A model generated the notes under the pieces. The model was not told the origin of the DNA and made no database searches. It worked only from the letters and a program-made list of their open reading frames with translations. DNA of 64,000 bases from Aquanectria penicillioides (taxonomy: Eukaryota > Ascomycota > Sordariomycetes > Hypocreales > Nectriaceae): positions 3,410,001 through 3,474,000 of the forward strand of contig PYIU01000009.1 of the NCBI GenBank assembly GCA_003415625.1, read 5' to 3'. Below, piece by piece: positions 10,715 to 22,261 of the stretch (position 1 is the stretch's first letter; each line of letters starts with the position of its first letter). The position numbers and the translations under genes are program-made.

Positions 10715-12376
10715 ATGATGGCGCCCTATCTTGCCCTTTTGGGCTTGTTAATGTTCACGACGACCCACGCATCTACATACGGCCATAATTATCTCACAGT
10801 TCAAAAAGACAGTGAAATTGTTGCCAAAAATTTCATAAATGTTGACAGTGTGGAATTGCTGTCACCTGCGTTTGTAGACGCCAACTCGATCCCACCTGAA
10901 TTCACAAACGGGACATTAGGACCTACGTCACTTGAGTTACTCGGTATACCTTCTACTCTATTGTAATCGATGAGTATTTCGTTGACTACTAACACAGATG
11001 CTTTTGTCACGCGCCTTGCTAAGAAAAATGATTGGATGCACTATCACAAGGCAGATTTCACATCTGAAGAGGGCCGACCATTCCCATATGTGAAACTATC
11101 CACAGGTAGCAAGCAAGGCAAGAAGAACAAGCTCCGTGTCTGGCTTCAGGGTGGTGTCCACGGCAACGAGCCTGCTGGAGACCAATCTCTCCTTGCACTT
11201 CTTGGAGCTCTCGATGCAAATGCTACTTGGGCCGCCTCTCTCCTCACCAAGCTTGACATCTTGGTGCTACCTCGATACAATCCCGATGGAGTCTACTATT
11301 TCCAGCGCACATTGGCCTCAAACTTTGACCCGAACCGCGACCATGTGAAGCTAGCGCGTGAACAAACACGCGATATCAAGTCGCTCTTCAATAATTTCAT
11401 GCCGCATATTGCTGCTGACATGCATGAATACACGGCTCCGCGACAATATGGAAGATACAAGCATGGTTCCGATGGTTTATTCTCTGCAGCTAAAAACCTC
11501 AACATCCACGCTGACATCCGGGATCTATCAGAAAATCTGTTTGCTAAGAATATCGGCGAGGCCATGGAGGCTCGGGACCTCCGGTGGGAGCCGTACATCG
11601 AGAGCGAGGTTAACCCAAGCACTACTCCCGGATATCAAATCATCTTTTCTGAGGCTGGCAGCGACGCCAGGATCGGGCGGAACGCGATGGGACTCACTCA
11701 ATGCGTCACGTTCCTCATTGAAACTCGTGGCATTGGCCTTGGAGACCAGGAATTCCAGCGACGAACTGTTTCGGGTCTCACCATGGTCTCGAGCATTCTT
11801 CAGACGGCTGTTGACAGCTACGACGAGGTGCTGTCGACGATCAATGCAGCGATTACTGACTTCATTAAATCCACCAAAGATATCGTCCTGACCGACTATT
11901 CGGAGCTTATCGACAGGGACTTCACCATGGTGGATGTGAGCAATGGCTCCGTAGTGCAAGTGCCTATCAAGTTCCGTCCCACAACACCAGTGACAGCGAA
12001 CCTTAGCAGATCGAGACCTGAAGCTTACCTGATCCCCAGCGGCTGGAGCGATCTGGCCCAGCGGCTGCGCAGGTCGGGGCTGAAGGTCACCGAGATGGAC
12101 GAGGCTTGGAACGGAAAGATCGAAGCCCTTACCGCGACAGCCGTGTCACTCGACACATCCTACTACGAGGGCTCGGTGTTGGCGACGGTGGCGACAGAGG
12201 CCGAAACCAGAGCCATCGAACTGCCGGCGGGCAGCTTCATGGTGAGCACAAGACAGAAAAATGCGGGACTGGCCATGGTGGCGCTGGAGCCGGAAAATGT
12301 TGATTCGTACGCTAGCACCAACATCATCCCTCTTGAGGCTGGCGACGAGTATCCAGTGTTTCGATATCTTGGATGA
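10715..12376 (+). CDS. Secreted zinc metallocarboxypeptidase-like protein, M14 family
   Basis: Two exons, 10715-10943 and 10998-12376, joined by a 54-bp intron (GTATAC...ACTAACACAG), give 535 residues. Residues 1-19 are a signal peptide (MMAPYLALLGLLMFTTTHA). The M14 zinc site is present as HGNE (His131, Glu134) and DMHEY (His219). The catalytic Glu lies in FLIETRG (about Glu318). The region from about 340 to the end is a C-terminal extension rich in beta-strand-like sequence. M14 enzymes remove C-terminal residues from peptides. The long C-terminus and secretion suggest an extracellular enzyme, but the exact subfamily and substrate are not readable here. All key residues are intact. Without the intron, exon 1 would end in a stop after LGIPSTLL, so the splice is needed. 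Confidence 0.88.
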
Positions 12377-14283
12377 CCTTCATCAAGCTTATCTACAGCT
12401 ATTCGTACAGTGAGTCAATAGTCAAATAGAAACTGCCCACCCAAGCCAAGACTTGCTCGCGTTCAGTCTTACTTACGTCTACCTCACTGGTCACTGCTCG
12501 CAAAATGCCATGGTTATCGCCCAACAGTGGGGATTGTCTCACCTTTAGTGGACATCCGAGCCTCGTCAGTCCCCCTCGGGAGTCACTACCGATGCTCAAC
12601 GGTTCTGCAACGCGTGCCTCTGCGCAAGACGCCATTCGCCATTGTCCGGCTTCAATATCCGAACCCCGCTCTGGATTTGAGTGGCCCACAGGCTGACAAG
12701 GCTTGCAGGGCGTATTTTCTTTGATGATTGTCAAAATTTTTCCGTTTGGCCCTTTTTAAAATATCTCACCTTCCTTTGCCGGATTAGGGCGCTTTTGCGG
12801 TCCTAATCCCTCTAGGGCAAGTCGCCGCATTTAAACTCTGACGGACTCGATATAATTCGTTCGTGTGTCGAGATGGTCGACGGAACGGGCGTTGCTATTA
12901 TCTAATTCTCAATCCTCCTCGACCACTGCCAAGATTCCAGTTTGAAGAAACCGTCGAACCCGTGAAGCCCAACCCCAACCCCGACTTTTCCCATCCCTTC
13001 CCATCTCCACATCAACAACATGCACTGCCCGCGGTGCGCTCGGGCCTGACGCGGAGAATGCGGAGAGAGCTCATGTCAATGAGATATATTGTACGTAATA
13101 GGGTGCACGGGGATGTTGTGATGGACATGGGGACACTACAACGCAAGACGACCTCGTATGCAAGGTGAGGCACCAACAGGCCCCTGGGAGGCCTGGACTC
13201 GTCGTCTCATCAGTCTCATCAGGGTTGAGGGACCTTAGACAAGGGACGAAGAGGAGGGGGGCCTTGGCGAGACAGACCATGGGAAATGGCCAAGAACCAC
13301 ATTATGAGTGCATGTGTCCATTTAACATGACCAACATGGAAAGGCAATCTTGGGGAACGTAGAGTGGTTTATTAATCCCAAGATGTATCTCGGTCAATTG
13401 CCAAGTTTCCCCAGTATTGATAGAGAGCAGATCTCCAGTCTGACAAAAACTCTGACACATGAAAATGCTTTAACCTTAAATCTTCCTCGATCGTTGTCAT
13501 GGAGATTATGGGGACGGATTATGGGGGGCTCCTCTTGAGGCTTGGAGCATCTGGGCATGTCCTTCCTCTGTTTCCACCTCCATTTCTCTCTCATATGCAT
13601 CACTCACTCACGCATGAGCCCACCGACACGTCCCGAACAGGCCTACACCGAGTCTTACCTAGTTGGCCTTGTCCCGCCGCCGCCGGAAGCCACCGGGCGT
13701 TCTGAGCCTCGCTTGTGTCGAGGCCACGCCGATTCTCACCACATATCGACATGTCGAGCGGTTGCCGGGCGTAGGTGGCGCAACTTCTAGAAGCCCGCTA
13801 GTCCAACATCAGGCGGCCACGGCAGGCCTGTGGTCGAATTTTCCTCTGCGACTTGCATGCAGCCAATGCCGTGTTCCGTAGAGATGCAGGCCAGGAACGT
13901 GCCGGGGTCTCCGCCTTCTCCACGCACCGGAGCAGATAAGACGTCTCCACATGACTCGGGAGATGGAGCCCTCTGCCAAGACGCCACTGCCCCATCAGCT
14001 TCGTTGCCTCCGAGGGCGACAAGCTCGATTCTGCCGGGGAGGGCAACGAGAGAGGAGAGGAGAGGAGAGGAGAGGAGAAGGAGTGTTTAGTTCCCATGTC
14101 CATTGTCTGAGTTGGCCATTTGAGAATAAATACCGCCGTTCCCCAGACGTTCCGTCACCGTTTTCTCCCCCATTCGACACATCCCTAAAGTTAATTAGTC
14201 TTTACCGTTTAACTCTCCCGGCACTCCCCTTCTTTCCTACCCAAACGCCTTGACCAAATTCAAAGGTCAGCTCCACCTTCATC
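12377..14283. promoter_or_regulatory. Long C/T-rich upstream region of the amino-acid permease gene
   Basis: No gene with recognisable protein sequence lies in this 1.9 kb; the many short open frames reflect its C+G-rich, pyrimidine-rich make-up. A GATA-type site (AGATAAG, 13934-13940) would fit nitrogen control by an AreA-like factor, which is common for permeases, but is only suggestive. A purine repeat is at 14048-14079. A CT-rich leader with TTCTTTCCTACCCAAACGCC precedes the start codon. Confidence 0.45.
14048..14079. repeat. GAGAG/AGGAG purine microsatellite
   Basis: The unit GAGGA is repeated about five times (AGAGGAGAGGAGAGGAGAG) in the promoter or leader of the permease, about 205 bp upstream of the ATG. 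Confidence 0.9.
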
Positions 14284-16124
14284 ATGGGTGCTGATCCCAC
14301 AAAGGGCGGCTCGCCTCATGGCGAGATCCAAGAGGCCGGCTACGACACGGATTTCCAGGCTGTCACCGATGTAGAGAAGACCCAAAACATCCGTGGTCTA
14401 GAGACCAGTGAGGAGACCATGCTGCACCGTGGCCTCAAGGCCCGCCATATCACTATGATTGCCATTGGTGGTGCTATTGGTACTGGTCTCATCATTGGCA
14501 CCGGAAAGGCCCTTGCCCAGGCTGGTCCTGGATCCGTCTTCATCTCTTATACCATCATCGGTTTCGTTGTCTTCCTCGTCATGGCTGCCCTTGGAGAAAT
14601 GGCCGCCTGGCTTCCCATGTCGGCCGGCTTCACTGGATATGCTTCTCGATTCTGTGACCCATCCCTCGGTTTTGCCCTCGGCTGGAGGTAAATAAAGCTT
14701 CCGGTTCCACCTCACGTCTTCAATTGTCACTTGCTAACGCGCTCCATCGCAGTTACTGGTTCAAGTACATCATTGTCACCCCAATCAGTTGACGGCTGCA
14801 GCCCTTGTCATTCAGTATTGGGTCGACCGAGAGCGTGTTAACCCTGGTGTTTTCATCGCCATTTTCCTCGTTGTTATCGTCTGTATCAACTACTTCGGAA
14901 TCCGCTTTTTTGGAGAATTTGAGTTCTGGCTCTCGTCCTTTAAGGTCATTACTGTTGTCGGCATCATCCTGTTCTCTCTCATCCTTGCTCTTGGCGGCGG
15001 CCCGGACCATGACCGAAAGGGATTCCGCTACTGGAATAACCCTGGGTAAGTTCTAATTGCTCCATGGCTTGCAATAAGAAATGCACTAACCCTGTCGCAG
15101 TGCTTTCAAGCCTTACATTAAGGAGGGGGACAGCGGAAAGTTCTTGGGCTTCTGGTCTTGCATGGTTACCGCTACCTTTGCGTATCTTGGTACTGAGCTT
15201 GTTGGTGTTACAGTTGCCGAGGCCCAGAACCCTCGCAAGACCATCCCCAAGGCCATCAAGTTGACCTTCTACCGTATCCTCTTCTTCTACTGTCTAAGTG
15301 TTCTGCTTGTTGGCATGATTGTCCCATACAACTCTCCCAAGCTTCTCTTTGCGAATAAGGCCAAGACTGGTGCCTCTGCCTCTCCCTTTGTTGTTGCCGC
15401 TGAGGTCGCTGGAGTAAAGGTCATTCCTCATATTCTCAATGCCTGCATTTGCGTCTTTGTTTTCTCAGCCTCTAACTCAGATCTCTACATTGCCAGCCGA
15501 ACCCTATACGGTCTGGCGTCTGATGGCAATGCCCCTGCCATCTTCAAGCGCACCGACAGTCGTGGTGTTCCTGTTTATGCCTTGGGATTTTCTGCCCTCT
15601 TTGCCCTACTGGCTTTTATGAACGTCTCAGACGATTCCACCCAAGTTTTCGGCTATTTTGTTAACCTGACCACTATTTTCGGTCTTATGACCTGGATCTC
15701 GATCCTTGTCACTCATATTTACTGGTGCAGAGCCCGCAAGGCCCAGGGTATCACTAATTCGGAACTTCCCTATGTTGCTCCTCTCGGCATTTACGGCTCA
15801 TATGGTGCTTTGTTCGTCTGCATCATCGTTGCTCTCACTAAGAACTACGATGTTTTTGTCGGCGGGGATTTTGGTGTCACCAAGTACAAGACCTTCATCA
15901 CTGGCTACATTGGAATTCCTATTTACCTTATTCTAATCTTCGGCCATAAGTTGATCACTAAGAGTAAGGGCCTGAAGCCCCATGAGGTTGATTTCTTTAC
16001 TGGAAAGGATATCATCGACCGTGAGGAGAACGAATTCCTAGCCTATCAGGCTGCTAAGCGGGAGCAAGAGGGCCCTAGCCGAGCCGGTTGGTTCTACAAG
16101 AAATTTGTAGCATGGTTGTTCTAG
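14284..16124 (+). CDS. Amino-acid permease (AAT family, GAP-like) with an apparent 1-base frameshift
   Basis: The exons are 14284-14687, 14753-15045 and 15101-16124, with GTAAAT...CGCAG and GTAAGT...CGCAG introns. The product, about 573 residues, has the yeast-type amino-acid permease signature MIAIGGAIGTGLIIGTG in the first membrane span, 12 predicted spans, and a polar C-tail ending in two aromatic residues (KKFVAWLF). It imports amino acids at the plasma membrane. In exon 2 the frame breaks: the CCCC run at 14779-14782 needs one more C to read TP-NQLTAAALVIQYWVDR. As given, the frame reaches TGA at 14790. Everything before and after the break is perfectly preserved. A sequencing or assembly error in a homopolymer is therefore the simplest view; a very young null allele is the alternative. 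Confidence 0.9.
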
Positions 16125-16436
16125 AGAGTGGCAATGCTTGTCATTATCTCAATTGCATTTCTGAGCGAATATGGGCATACATGGCCTAGAAAACAAAAGT
16201 TCGATTAATGTCGGTTTCAAAAATGGTCTTGCATTTGGATCATAGAGTTAGGTAACTAGTTGGATTCCCAAAAAGAAGGTATCATGCTACCTTACGTTCT
16301 TCTATTGCTAGTGTGATTTGTTTCTCCAGTTTTAAAAGATTGCCGGTTTCAACCACCCTTAATAATCATACTCAGATAACCAGAGTTATCCTCACAACCT
16401 GCGAGATTCGCCCTAGCTATTTTGTATGACGTGCCC
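16125..16436. other. 3' flank of permease, no gene
   Basis: About 310 bp of untranslated or intergenic sequence before the MITE. Nothing else was seen. Confidence 0.5.
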
Positions 16437-17036
16437 GGGGCACCAACAACTATTGCTATTCGCACCAACAAATGGATCACATGACTAGACTTCCCAAAAC
16501 ATCATTTATTCCGGGTAACCTTACATAAAATTCCTATCATCCAACCCAACTTTCCTTCATCATCAACCTCTTATTCCTCTATTTAAGGTTAAGGGATCGC
16601 CGAAGACACTAGATTCCTTCCATTTAGCTAAGGTATCATTGATACAATCGACTATATATACCTATTCTATATAGGAAGGAAGATAAAATAGATTGAGAAG
16701 AGGGGCTGCTAGAGGCAAGGTGTCCTTAAGGATCTAAGATATTATTAAGATTGCAGCCTCATTTAATAAGGCTCACCCTACGTAGATAATATATTGGCCT
16801 AGATTGATATGTTTATTTTAATAGAAATGTATTTTTAGGCTATTTGAGCTATAGGGATTGAATTGATATATTAGAATGATGAGCCTTTGAGTATGTGTTA
16901 TGTGATTCTTAGAGCTCTCCTTGTTGTGTAGGAATTTGCATGTGTAAGAGGGAAAAGGGAAAAGGGAAAATTGACTGTGACTTTTTTTTTTTAGCGCGAC
17001 TTTGTTGGTGCGAATAGCAATCGTTGTTGGTGCCCC
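16437..17036. mobile_element. MITE-like element with 36-bp terminal inverted repeats
   Basis: The left end (GGGGCACCAACAACTATTGC to 16472) and the right end (17001-17036) are inverted copies that differ at one base of 36. The inner part is AT-rich and non-coding. The total of exactly 600 bp, with no transposase, fits a non-autonomous DNA transposon. Each terminal repeat itself contains GCACCAACA twice. No clear target-site duplication is visible; the left flank (GTGCCC) mirrors the element end, giving a short palindrome. Confidence 0.8.
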
Positions 17037-17626
17037 CTAGCACTACTCATTTACATTGCCCGTTGGATAAAAGTTTGTTCGACTAAAGTTTGCATCATTA
17101 CTACTCAATATATTTGATTTAAGCCTTTACACTCTGCTATTATCAACATGTTTGTGCACAAATAGTTAGGTAAATGTGAGGATAATGGTATTGAGCAGCA
17201 ATATGATTCGTTTTTCGACTTGTTCACGAAATAGGGTACAAAACTCCCAGAAAGAAAAGACGGTTGGAGAACATCCACACCTTCAATTGAAAAGGAGGTC
17301 CTTCAGGGAAACATAGTAAGGTGAAGGCAGAAATGGAAAATTATCTTAAACGGTGTTGCTGATGATGGACGCGAGACATTTGTCCTAGGTCAGCAGAGTT
17401 ACGGCTTCTTAAAAACACTTCAAAAGACATATGATGTTTCAGTAGCATGTATTTATTGAGGGCGCGCTCATTGGCACCTAATAACTTCACGTTGTTGTGA
17501 GTAGCACCTTGGCCCGTACTTTCGGATTGCCTTGACCAAATTTCTAGCTCAGATAGGGGCAAGGAACAAGAGGAATGGAAGAAGGCGCGGCGGTCGTACT
17601 AAGAACTTTGTCCTGAGGAGAAACTC
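17037..17626. other. Intergenic, no gene seen
   Basis: Sequence between the MITE and the HET pseudogene. The last 100 bp may hold decayed N-terminal coding sequence of the HET gene, but no frame is convincing. Confidence 0.4.
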
Positions 17627-19162
17627 GTGAGTCCCTATGATGAAGAGGAATTGGAAGATACCACGGGCAGGAGTAGTGGAGGCCAAATTGGCGACGATAC
17701 CACCATTGCGTCGCCGGGCAATGTCGCCAAGTCATCGCAAATGATAACCACATTGAGCACTACTCTACAGAACTTTCATCTACGAAAGGAAAAACAGAGA
17801 GAAGCCTCGCAGATGAATCTCACACCAGCGAAATCCATTATGAGCGGAGTGGACTTTCTTCCTATTCGACAATGGCTTCTCCAATGCGAGCAGGACGGGG
17901 GCCATGATCGTTGTCAAGAGTCCATGTTCCAATGGAAACAGATACCTGGGGTCTAATTCGAAGTCATAGACGATGACAGAAAGTGTATCATGGACGCCCC
18001 AGACGGCTGCCCTTTCGTCGACCTGACGTATGTATGGCGTTTGGTGGACTAGCCGTGGCTGACAGCAAAAACCAAGTCGCTACTTGCGAGAGAAGGCGGG
18101 CTTACTGCGATGTGGCACGAGCTGCCCCTCACAATTAGAGACGCTATTTCAGTTTGCCATAATCTTGGGGAGCGCTACCTATAGGTTCGTGCTTCGTGTA
18201 TCTTACAAGACTCGGTGCGAGATGTGAATATTCAGGTAATACGGATGCGACAAATCTACTTTGATGCCAAATTCGTGATAGCGGTTGCTTCATCACAGGG
18301 CTCAAACGAGGGTTTGCTTGGTCAGTCCTCAACCAAGAGCGAACACAACATTGATACAGTTGCCTTCTTCGCTGGCCTTCTCGATACCTCTCCGTGGGGT
18401 AGCCGCGCCTGCTGCTACCAAGAAAAGGTTCTATCACATTGTATTATTCTCTTCACATCTAGAGGAATGTACATGCAGTGCCAAAATAGGACCTATAACG
18501 AACAGGGATGGCCCCTCAAAGCTATCATAGAAAGCCAGGGTTTGGAAGTTCACAGGTTCAATTCCATGAGCGGCATGCTCTTCATTGTGTCCGGCCAGGA
18601 TCTAAAAGCCTATCTTTCGGCAGTGGAATATTACTCTACACGGCAACTCACCAAAGAAGAAGACAGAATGAATCCTTTTCAAGGCATCTTCAAAAGATAT
18701 AATAGTTTTACAGATGGAAAAACGACTACGTTCTAACATAGGTTACCAATGTTCGCATTCGACCAGACAATTTGCGGGCAGACCCGGAAGCACAATCCCC
18801 AGCTTCGGAACAAGGCCTTTCCGAGTTGGTCGTAACTGGGCTGGAACGATGGGGTTATGTTTGACAAAGAGATGATCAAGGTTGCCAAGACCAACCAAAT
18901 AATTCATGGTGCCCACAAACGGTTCCCAGACCATGTATCCATCGACGAGAGACTGCCAGCGGGAAGCTCAGTGTTTGTAGGCGCCGAGCTTGGATTTCCA
19001 GCCTCGGTAGTGGGCATGTTTTACAATCGCACGGAGCGGCGCTTTGAAGCCAGTACGGCAGACTTGCGAATTTCATCGAAATCGGATGGCACAAATGATC
19101 TGTGTACTGTTTTTCCCATGCAGAAAACAATGAGCCTGCAAGATATACGACTTATTCGGTGA
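17627..19162 (+). pseudogene. HET-domain (heterokaryon incompatibility) protein, broken
   Basis: The plus strand carries a HET-domain protein in several frames. Recognisable pieces are VIDDDRKCIMDAPDGCPF, TAMWHELPLTIRDAISVCHN, LGERYL followed by TAG where the family has Trp (YLWVDALCI), IQVIRMRQIYFDAKFVIAVA, LDTSPWGSRACCYQEKVLS, and near 18815 FPSWS followed by TAA where the family has Trp, then LGWNDGVMFDKEMIKVA. At least five stops or frameshifts are present; the Trp-to-stop changes (TGG to TAG/TAA) are G-to-A transitions, as RIP would cause. HET proteins trigger cell death when unlike hyphae fuse. This copy cannot make a full product. Confidence 0.87.
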
Positions 19163-19308
19163 ACCGGGTGTTCAAGCAAGTTAAACGGTGCAATTTCAAG
19201 GCAGCTGTACAGTTACTCGGTGGATTGAGTAAACACGCATATTTAATAAATCCGCCCACGTCTCCACGAGGGAGGTGGTGATACGGTGGACTGTAGGGAT
19301 GCAAGGAT

Positions 19309-19407
19309 ATAGCGCTGGCGCCGAACAGTTGTGTGGTACAATTCCAGCACCTTGGGCCTGAATTGCTTGATCTTTTGGTTAATTGGCGCAGTGGGAATGC
19401 CACCCCG
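19309..19407 (+). repeat. Dispersed repeat fragment R1, copy a
   Basis: The words AGCGCTGGCGCCGAAC, CAGTTGTGTGG-ACAATTCC and GAATTGCTTGATCTTTTGG recur in the same order at 34674-34820 and, RIP-mutated, at 63331-63470 inside an LTR element. This copy lacks about 28 bp after CCGAAC that copy b has. Confidence 0.8.
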
Positions 19408-20507
19408 TTATCGTTACAAGGGACTTCTTTCTCAAAACCCATTTCGCCTAAAAAAAAAATAAGGCCACCTAAAGGGTCTGAATTTCAAAATGGCCTAAAT
19501 ATACTCCGTATGCCCTAATTTTATAGGACATAGTCACTATAATATAGCGCCTTTCCTCTATATTTATAGTATATTTCCTCTACAAATATAGCATAAAAAT
19601 TTTTCTAATTTTTTTTTTTCATTTACCTGTTTATATTTACAGTGCTTTACTATTGTATTCGTGGCCAGTGGAAGGTAGAGTAGCTATGGCCTTAGCTAAG
19701 GAGGATAAAAGAGGTCACTGCAAGATTGATAGAAGACAGGGAAAACTCTTCAATTTGTAACGAAGACGGGTGACATACCGGCTTGCACAATAGACCAGTC
19801 GCCGCTACGGCAAAAGATCCAGCAGTATAACGCACCGGTCGGATGCTGCGCGTCCGCACCGTTGTTACAAAATGGGTTTTGAGACAGAAGTCCCAACCCG
19901 TATCCGTGTTGCTGTCGTATCCAGCTTTGCCAACGGAACTCATCCACAACCTCTTATTTGAATCCCAATTTGACTCATATTTTAATGATAGAGAGATACA
20001 CTTCCAATTTCATCACGACAGAGTTTTCAGCCAAATCTACAGCTGCTGCGGCCCGTGTCTACCTCTCGAGTCGGAGCACGACTAGGACACGAGCCAACCC
20101 TACATCGCCTCGCGCCCAGCCCACCGTGTATGTCTTCTAACGGCAATTATTTGCGGTTCTCAGCACTAACCCCAAAATCCTTGTAGATGCTTTTGGGCAA
20201 ATGCGGGGGAATGTACGTGGCCAAGTTCACAACCTCTCTCAGCATTAGTTTAGGAATTCACCGCCCCATTGTAAATACACACGGCGGCCGCTGAGTCGAC
20301 ATCTCCCTACCTATAGTAAGGCCGTCTGATCATGAGTCCGCTCAGGCAGCAGCACAGGGATCTAAACCCCTGCCCTCATATCCCTTATAATTCAGGTAAG
20401 AAGTCCTGGGATAAATCATATAAATCACCCTCCTTGTCCCCCAACTGTCGCTAGAATTTGGCTCATCTACATATAAAAAGAAATTCCTGGCTTTTCTATC
20501 CTACAAC
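19408..20507. other. AT-rich spacer with repeat R2 copy; promoter of next gene
   Basis: Poly-A/T and short AT words fill 19440-19640, including an imperfect doublet of TTTCCTCTA-ATTTATAG type. A MITE-like repeat copy lies at 19753-19870. No gene was seen. A TATA-like ATATAAAAAG at 20471-20480 precedes the gene that starts at 20508. Confidence 0.5.
19753..19870 (-). repeat. Small MITE-like repeat R2, copy a
   Basis: A ~118-bp unit with ends TTGTAACGA and GTTGTTACAA, nearly inverted copies of each other. The inner words CAATAGACCAGTCGCCGC and GGCAAAAGATCCAGCAGTA are shared with 31226-31377 (opposite strand) and 40297-40410 (same strand as this copy). Confidence 0.8.
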
Positions 20508-20999
20508 ATGGCTGATAAACAACCGAAACAGTCAACTCCTCCTCCTCCTCTGTCGCAGTGCACCTTCAAGCTCTATGAATTTACAACCCCTTTTGCGAAA
20601 GATGCACACAACTTCATTTTCATCCAGCGAGAGTTCAACTCAAAAGCTCTGGCCTGTTTCGAAGAGAACCTGAAGGACGAAATTGCTAATCGTCAATTAC
20701 GGGTCAGTTCACGCGTGTATACCGAAACGGACCTCGACAATATTCTGAAATATTGTATGGAACTACTTGAATGTTTTGAAGACAGCAATGATAATGTTGA
20801 ATTTCTGGTTGCGAGGGGAAAGATAAAGGTGCAGCCGTGTGGTTCGAGGAAGGATTGGGAATGGTTCGACGATGTTTTTGTTGATGCTAAATCGCCTTGT
20901 TGGGCTATGGGATTTGATTTAGAAGAAAACCAAGTTATGAATATGATGGACCAATGGAGGGAAAGTGTACTAGGGACTCAGGCAAGCCCATGGGATTAG
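20508..20999 (+). CDS. Hypothetical acidic protein, 163 residues
   Basis: An intact, intron-free frame from the ATG in CTACAACATGGCTG. There is no signal peptide or membrane segment. The protein is rich in Asp/Glu and aromatic residues (KDWEWFDDVF, MMDQWRESV) and starts with a Pro run (QSTPPPPLSQ). The segment FVARGKIKVQPCG-type beta words followed by a helical C-end suggests a small folded domain. I recognise no family. A TATA-like box lies 28-37 bp upstream of the ATG. Position alone in repeat-rich DNA gives no functional hint. Gene reality rests on length, composition and start context. Confidence 0.6.
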   Translation: MADKQPKQSTPPPPLSQCTFKLYEFTTPFAKDAHNFIFIQREFNSKALACFEENLKDEIANRQLRVSSRVYTETDLDNILKYCMELLECFEDSNDNVEFLVARGKIKVQPCGSRKDWEWFDDVFVDAKSPCWAMGFDLEENQVMNMMDQWRESVLGTQASPWD

Positions 21000-22261
21000 G
21001 TTGTGACGAAAAGAAGAAATGGGTATCGGCTTCTCTCTCTAAACTTTCTCCGGTTGGGGAACCTTTCATTGTTCACAACTTTTGCGATGGGGTAATCAGC
21101 GCCACTTGGGCCTTAATCCCAGGAACATAATACCCCACCGGACCACTGCCATCCTTATTCAAATTGCCCGAAGTCTGATTGTCAAAAACAAAACAATCAA
21201 GTGCGAGTGGCTCAACTTAGTGGCTAGCACTGGATGGCTGAATACCCACCAGTCCTTCCGTATTTGGGAGATGACAAGAGAAATAAAACAATTTTGCGTT
21301 GGCATTTATGTCACATGGTCGCAAATGCCTCATTGACTCAATTTTGCCACCAATTCGCCTACTTCCACACTAGCTTCAGACCCCTCTCTAGTCCATACAT
21401 TGATAGGGCGGTACTGGCATTGAACTACATATATATGACGCCGCAGTGATATACATGCAGTGGCGGGTGTCATATCACCAGTGAATCACTGTGTTTAGTA
21501 ATAAGTATGCAGCTAACTTTATCTTACTTACCAAGACATGTACTAACACGGCCAGTGTAAACGCACACGGAAAACTTCGAGATTCATGCATGCGTTTGAA
21601 CACGAGGTACGCATGCTAGCTTCCATGCGACTATCAACACAGACTGACAGTGATTAAGTTGATTTTGACCGTAACTCCGGCGGATGTCAATACCGAATAC
21701 GTGTTTGAATTTCAAGTTAGAATAGGAAATGGTATTTTTTACCGACTAAGATTATATCAGAAATCTACGTGATCCTACAGCCCTTGTCTTGATTCAGGCA
21801 TAGCTGTTTTATTTCAACAAAGTGAACGCATCGGGCCATCCTGCCGTAACTATGGAATAACCGGCTCGGGAGGCATTGTACTACAGGTTCATGTTTTCAG
21901 GTAACCTAGTCATTTTGTAGCCGGGCGGGCGTCGACTGGCAGATTCTCGAAAATGGATGGGGCAGTGTTGGGTTGTGTTTTATTACAATCAATCTGAGTC
22001 TGTGCAGAGTATGTATTGGGGCCACAAAAGGTTCCACAGCTTGGCATAGCCTCCTCAGCTCAGTAGCATAGCCACATTCTAACAATTAGGCATCCAACAG
22101 TCTTGAGACAGACAAACAGTCGGATTTCATCTCGGCCAGACACAACACAAGAGCGGAAACCCTCGAACTGAACGACAGTCGGTTCTGTTCGAGTTGTCAC
22201 CGGACTACATATTCGAGAAATCTAAAGCTAAACGACAGAGCGGCAAATACCTGGAACTGTG
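21000..22261. other. Intergenic, no gene seen
   Basis: About 1.26 kb without a supportable frame. The last 150 bp contain repeated words of the AAACGACAG / CGAGAAATC type directly upstream of the next start codon. Confidence 0.5.

Noticed and set aside
12399..14253. Many open frames of 60-110 codons upstream of the permease
   Set aside because: They overlap on both strands in C/T-rich promoter DNA, show no domains and no splice extensions.
20320..20345. Hammerhead-like CTGATCATGAGTCCG
   Set aside because: The core has an insertion and there is no following GAAA or closing stem, so a ribozyme is not supported.
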